From Rubrobacteraceae bacterium (GTDB lineage: Bacteria > Actinomycetota > Rubrobacteria > Rubrobacterales > Rubrobacteraceae): a stretch of 7,731 nucleotides of DNA. Positions 6,476 through 7,731 of this stretch are shown here, piece after piece; position 1 is the first letter of the stretch, and each line of letters begins with the position of its first letter. Below the pieces are notes generated by a model, which had not been told where the DNA came from, did not search any database, and was given only the letters and a program-made list of their open reading frames with translations. The position numbers and the translations under genes were made by a program. The DNA is taken from contig JAUJMB010000071.1 of the NCBI GenBank assembly GCA_030447045.1, positions 1 to 7,731 on the forward strand. Reading direction: 5' to 3'.

Positions 6476-7119
6476 TGTCCTCCCGGAACGTGATCCTGCT
6501 GGGCGCCCTGGGCCTGGTGCTGCTCGTCGTCGCGTTCTACTTCCTGCTCCTTGGCCCCCTCCTGGAGAACCTCGACCAGCAGGCCGACGCCCGCGACGAG
6601 CGGCAGGCCACGCTGGCGGAGCTCCAGGCCGAGGTGGCACGCCTCGAGGAGGTGCGCCGGAACGCACCCGAGCTCCAGCGCCAGTTGCTCGAGCTGAACA
6701 AGCGCATCCCGACCCAGCCGGAGGTCGAGACGCTCGTCGTGCAGATAGAGGACATCGCGCAGGCGGCGGGGGTTACGCAGACGCAGATCGTGCGCGGGGA
6801 CCCCGTCCCACCCGAGGGCGGTGGCGACTTCACGGTCCAGCCCATTACAATGTCCTTCGAGGGCACCTACGAGGAGCTGCTCGAGTTCTTGAGGCTGGCC
6901 GACGACCTCGTCCGGCTCGTGGCGGTAAACAGCGTGGCCTACGAGGTCGCGGAGGAGGGCACGACGGCGGCGCCCGACGTGGAACAGAACCTTACGGTGG
7001 AGATAGAGGCCGAGGTCTACTACCAGCCCACGGACGTTCCCGACGGGACCGCCCCCGTGGCGCCGGCCTCCCCAGGGACCTCCCCCGAGACCACCACCGC
7101 GGCCCCGGCGGCCGAGTAG
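6475..7119 (+). CDS. pilO: Type IV pilus inner-membrane alignment protein PilO
   Basis: A 214-residue bitopic protein and the expected partner of PilN. A very short cytoplasmic end is followed by a membrane segment at about 6-29, a heptad-like coiled coil at 30-76 (QATLAELQAEVARLEEV) and a ferredoxin-like domain at about 82-186. That domain contains the family-typical core MSFEGTYEELLEFLRLADDL with VRLVAV (126-151). The C-terminal tail (about 186-214) is rich in Pro, Thr and Ala and looks unstructured. The ATG overlaps the pilN stop as TGATG, a classic coupled junction, and no strong Shine-Dalgarno is seen. This is one of the two ATG starts in the window. Confidence 0.88.
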   Translation: MSSRNVILLGALGLVLLVVAFYFLLLGPLLENLDQQADARDERQATLAELQAEVARLEEVRRNAPELQRQLLELNKRIPTQPEVETLVVQIEDIAQAAGVTQTQIVRGDPVPPEGGGDFTVQPITMSFEGTYEELLEFLRLADDLVRLVAVNSVAYEVAEEGTTAAPDVEQNLTVEIEAEVYYQPTDVPDGTAPVAPASPGTSPETTTAAPAAE

Positions 7120-7120
7120 C

Positions 7121-7731
7121 GTGGGCGACCTGGCGGCCAGGATCTCGGCCCTCTGGCGAAACCTCTTCAACACCCTCGTGCGCGACAACAAGGTCCTGCC
7201 GCCGGTCCTCGCCCTGCTCGCCCTCCTCCTGTTCGCCTGGGTAGTGGCCGGCGCCTTCCTGGGCGGTCCTGAGGACGAAGAGGCCTCCCCCGGGAGCGCC
7301 GAGCTCGTCCAAGCCACGGACCCGGATGCCGCGGCGGACTCCGGGGCGGACGCGCCCGAGGTGGAAGACCGCGACGCGGACTCCTACGCCGCCTACCGCA
7401 ACAAGGACCCGTTCCGCCAGCTCCTGGCGCCGGCGTCCGAATCGACGGGCGAGGGCACCACCGGCGCCGCGCCGGACGATGGCACGACCCCGCCGGCCTC
7501 CGTCCCCCCCGAAGACACGACGGGCGGCGGGCAGGGGGGCGGCGGGGGAGACCGCTCGCCAAAGGACTCCGACGGCGACGGGCTCACCAACCGCGACGAG
7601 GAGCGCCTCGGCCAGGACCCGCGCAACCCCGACTCCGACGGCGACGGCATCGAGGACGGCCAGGACGACGCGGACGGCGACGGCCTGCCCGACGGCGGGC
7701 AGGGCAGCGGCGACTCCGGAACCGGCGGCGG
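7121..7731 (+). CDS. PilP-like membrane protein with thrombospondin type 3-like calcium-binding repeats (3' end outside window)
   Basis: An open frame of 203 complete codons running off the window. It starts at a GTG one base after the pilO stop, so it belongs to the pil operon. A basic N-terminal region (1-24) precedes a membrane segment at about 26-48 (LPPVLALLALLLFAWVVAG), which implies that the rest lies outside. An acidic stretch is followed by YRNKDPFRQLLAP (92-104); a (K/R)DPF motif is typical of PilP and related pilus or secretion lipoproteins. A Thr/Pro/Gly-rich linker (about 105-145) leads to DSDGDGLTNRDEE (149-161), DPRNPDSDGDGIEDG (166-180) and DADGDGLPDG (183-192), classic thrombospondin type 3-like Asp-rich calcium loops. 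The frame is still open in a Gly-rich run. No lipobox is visible. Calling it a PilP counterpart is an inference from gene order and the KDPF motif; the calcium repeats are clear. Confidence 0.8.
   Translation, partial: MGDLAARISALWRNLFNTLVRDNKVLPPVLALLALLLFAWVVAGAFLGGPEDEEASPGSAELVQATDPDAAADSGADAPEVEDRDADSYAAYRNKDPFRQLLAPASESTGEGTTGAAPDDGTTPPASVPPEDTTGGGQGGGGGDRSPKDSDGDGLTNRDEERLGQDPRNPDSDGDGIEDGQDDADGDGLPDGGQGSGDSGTGG
7565..7683 (+). repeat. DNA repeats coding for Asp-rich calcium loops
   Basis: The 17-base unit GACTCCGACGGCGACGG occurs identically at 7565-7581 and 7631-7647, and its GACGGCGACGG core recurs at 7673-7683. These are the coding units of the thrombospondin type 3-like loops. 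Near-identity at the DNA level could reflect duplication or simply strong codon bias. Such repeats may vary in number between strains. Confidence 0.75.

Noticed and set aside
6181..7317. Long open frame on the - strand (378 codons) opposite pilN, pilO and the next gene
   Set aside because: It spans three real genes and their junctions, with no domain or credible start signal.
1..7731. tRNA, rRNA, CRISPR array, insertion sequence or attachment site
   Set aside because: No cloverleaf-like sequence, regularly spaced direct repeats, transposase or terminal inverted repeats were seen on either strand.

Overview
The window is about 7.7 kb of very GC-rich bacterial DNA, with all genes on the + strand and almost no spare sequence. 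It suggests a Gram-positive actinobacterium, most likely a deep-branching lineage such as Rubrobacter. The reasons are the GC content, the frequent GTG/TTG starts (six of the eight genes whose start is in the window), a PriA with decayed helicase motifs (a known actinobacterial trait), and the metK-priA-def-fmt gene order. The genus is an inference; no phylogenetic marker could be searched.

Left half (1-3728), housekeeping: the last 13 codons of a gene that looks like metK, then priA (replication restart, degenerate helicase), def (peptide deformylase) and fmt (Met-tRNA formyltransferase). They lie 0, 5 and 10 bp apart and probably form one transcription unit. Fmt adds the formyl group to initiator Met-tRNA and Def removes it from nascent proteins. 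The middle of fmt holds a sharply AT-richer patch (3309-3433), and synonymous codon choice differs on either side of it.

Middle (3729-4604): a 200-bp spacer with nested hairpins and a perfect TTAGCA/TGCTAA palindrome that overlaps an extended -10-like sequence. Next comes a NeuD/PglD-type sugar acyltransferase gene in which the usual catalytic His aligns with Arg. An 88-bp spacer with a perfect 8-bp stem-loop follows.

Right half (4605-7731), type IV pilus alignment-complex operon: pilM, pilN and pilO, then an unfinished fifth gene. Junctions are 4-bp overlap, 1-bp overlap and 1-bp gap, so the genes are tightly coupled. PilM (cytoplasmic, actin-like) should bind the NLLP tail of PilN. PilN and PilO are single-pass proteins with coiled-coil and ferredoxin-like domains outside the membrane. 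The fifth product has one membrane segment, a PilP-like KDPF motif, a Gly/Thr-rich linker and calcium-binding thrombospondin type 3-like repeats; its end lies beyond the window. This combination, with no outer membrane expected in the host, is the most unusual part of the window.
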